Shown: piece by piece, positions 32,278 to 32,749 of the stretch
How positions within the stretch are numbered: the stretch's first letter is position 1
Layout of the letters: the number at the start of each line of letters is the position of its first letter
From: an uncultured Saprospiraceae bacterium
GTDB taxonomy: Bacteria > Bacteroidota > Bacteroidia > Chitinophagales > Saprospiraceae
DNA length: 32,749 nucleotides
Assembly: GCA_937921595.1 (NCBI GenBank)
Contig: CAKZTD010000438.1
Coordinates: 1 to 32,749, forward strand
Direction of reading: 5' to 3'
Notes under the pieces: model-generated
Database searches by the model: none
Seen by the model: only the letters and a program-made list of their open reading frames with translations
Told to the model about the DNA's origin: nothing
Position numbers and translations under genes: made by a program

Positions 32278-32749
32278 ATGGAATTAACTGGAATATTTGT
32301 TTACCCAATCAAAGCAATGGGTGGAATTGCTCTAAATTCAGCTAAAATTGAAGAACGTGGGATCAGGTTTGACCGTCGGTGGATGTTGATCGATGACCAG
32401 AATAGGTTTATTTGCCAACGGCAGAAAGCAGATTTGGCGCTTTTTAAAATTGAGATTCAAGAAGATCAACTAGAAGTATATTGGAAAGGAGAAAGTATTA
32501 CTATCCCATATATCGAAAAAGCCTATACACAAGAAACAATCGCTACGGTATGGGATGATGAGGTTAAAAAGGTTCTAATCGCCTCTGAAGAGATCAATGA
32601 ATGGTTTTCAAAACACTTAGAAATCTCTTGTCGCTTAGTTTTTCAAGGTGTAAATGCAAAAAGATTGACTAGTCGAAAATATGCTCCATCTCAAGAAGTA
32701 AGCTTTGCTGATGGATATCCTTTTCTTATTATTAGTGAAGAGAGTTTAG
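32278..32749 (+). CDS. MOSC-domain protein, 5' part (runs off the window)
   Basis: An ATG at 32278 opens a frame that stays open to the window end (157 full codons). The sequence MELTGIFVYPIKAMGGIALNSA, with ERGIRFDRRWMLIDDQNRFICQRQ after it, is the MOSC N-terminal beta-barrel domain, and the last residues (SFADGYPFLIISEESL) enter the MOSC domain proper. Relatives transfer sulfur to the molybdenum cofactor or detoxify N-hydroxylated compounds as amidoxime reductases (YcbX/mARC). The catalytic Cys of the MOSC domain lies beyond the window, so activity cannot be judged. Confidence 0.88.
   Translation, partial: MELTGIFVYPIKAMGGIALNSAKIEERGIRFDRRWMLIDDQNRFICQRQKADLALFKIEIQEDQLEVYWKGESITIPYIEKAYTQETIATVWDDEVKKVLIASEEINEWFSKHLEISCRLVFQGVNAKRLTSRKYAPSQEVSFADGYPFLIISEESL

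Noticed and set aside
1-32749. tRNA, rRNA or mobile-element genes
   Set aside because: No tRNA-like cloverleaf, rRNA segment, transposase or integrase was recognised on either strand by reading; a tRNAscan or Infernal run could still find small RNAs.

Overview
The window looks like chromosomal DNA from a Bacteroidota bacterium. It is AT-rich and has SusC/SusD proteins, type IX secretion (T9SS) sorting domains of both type A and type B, a PorP/SprF protein, two PorE-like envelope proteins, lipoprotein signals and TAnnTTTG-type promoter boxes. The long multidomain secreted proteins (GEVED, Kazal arrays, LamG plus PNGase F-like) recall Saprospiria, but that placement is inference. I saw no phage, insertion sequence, CRISPR, rRNA or tRNA gene.

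Layout. (1) 1-5700, almost all minus strand: a maltose/alpha-glucan phosphorolysis cluster. It holds a GH13 lipoprotein, a small lipoprotein of unknown function, a GH65 phosphorylase and beta-phosphoglucomutase, with several palindromic repeats between the genes. A 3' fragment of a plus-strand gene lies at the left edge. (2) 6063-7400: tilS. (3) 7738-15249, plus strand: a secreted LamG protein carrying a PNGase F-like domain, then a SusC/SusD pair; possibly a small glycoprotein/N-glycan locus. (4) 15351-20149, minus strand: a PorE-like protein whose OmpA domain is replaced by two SPOR domains, and a secreted protein made of three tandem beta-rich modules. (5) 20510-24415, plus strand: a large secreted S8 (subtilisin) protease followed by a lipoprotein with five Kazal protease-inhibitor domains. 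(6) 24508-25683: rlmI, which uses a TTG start. Behind it is an array of eight mini-hairpins with matched stem changes, then a perfect 64-bp palindrome that serves as a two-way terminator. (7) 25992-31908, minus strand: PorE (OmpA type), PorP/SprF and a type B sorted surface protein, which looks like a T9SS cargo with its own translocation and anchoring partners. (8) 32278-end: start of a MOSC-domain gene.

Most of the window therefore serves sugar harvest and type IX secretion to the cell surface. The observations most worth following are the mini-hairpin array (25701-25927), the PNGase F-like protein with one altered active-site residue next to SusCD, the protease/Kazal pair, and the SPOR-for-OmpA swap in a PorE-like scaffold.
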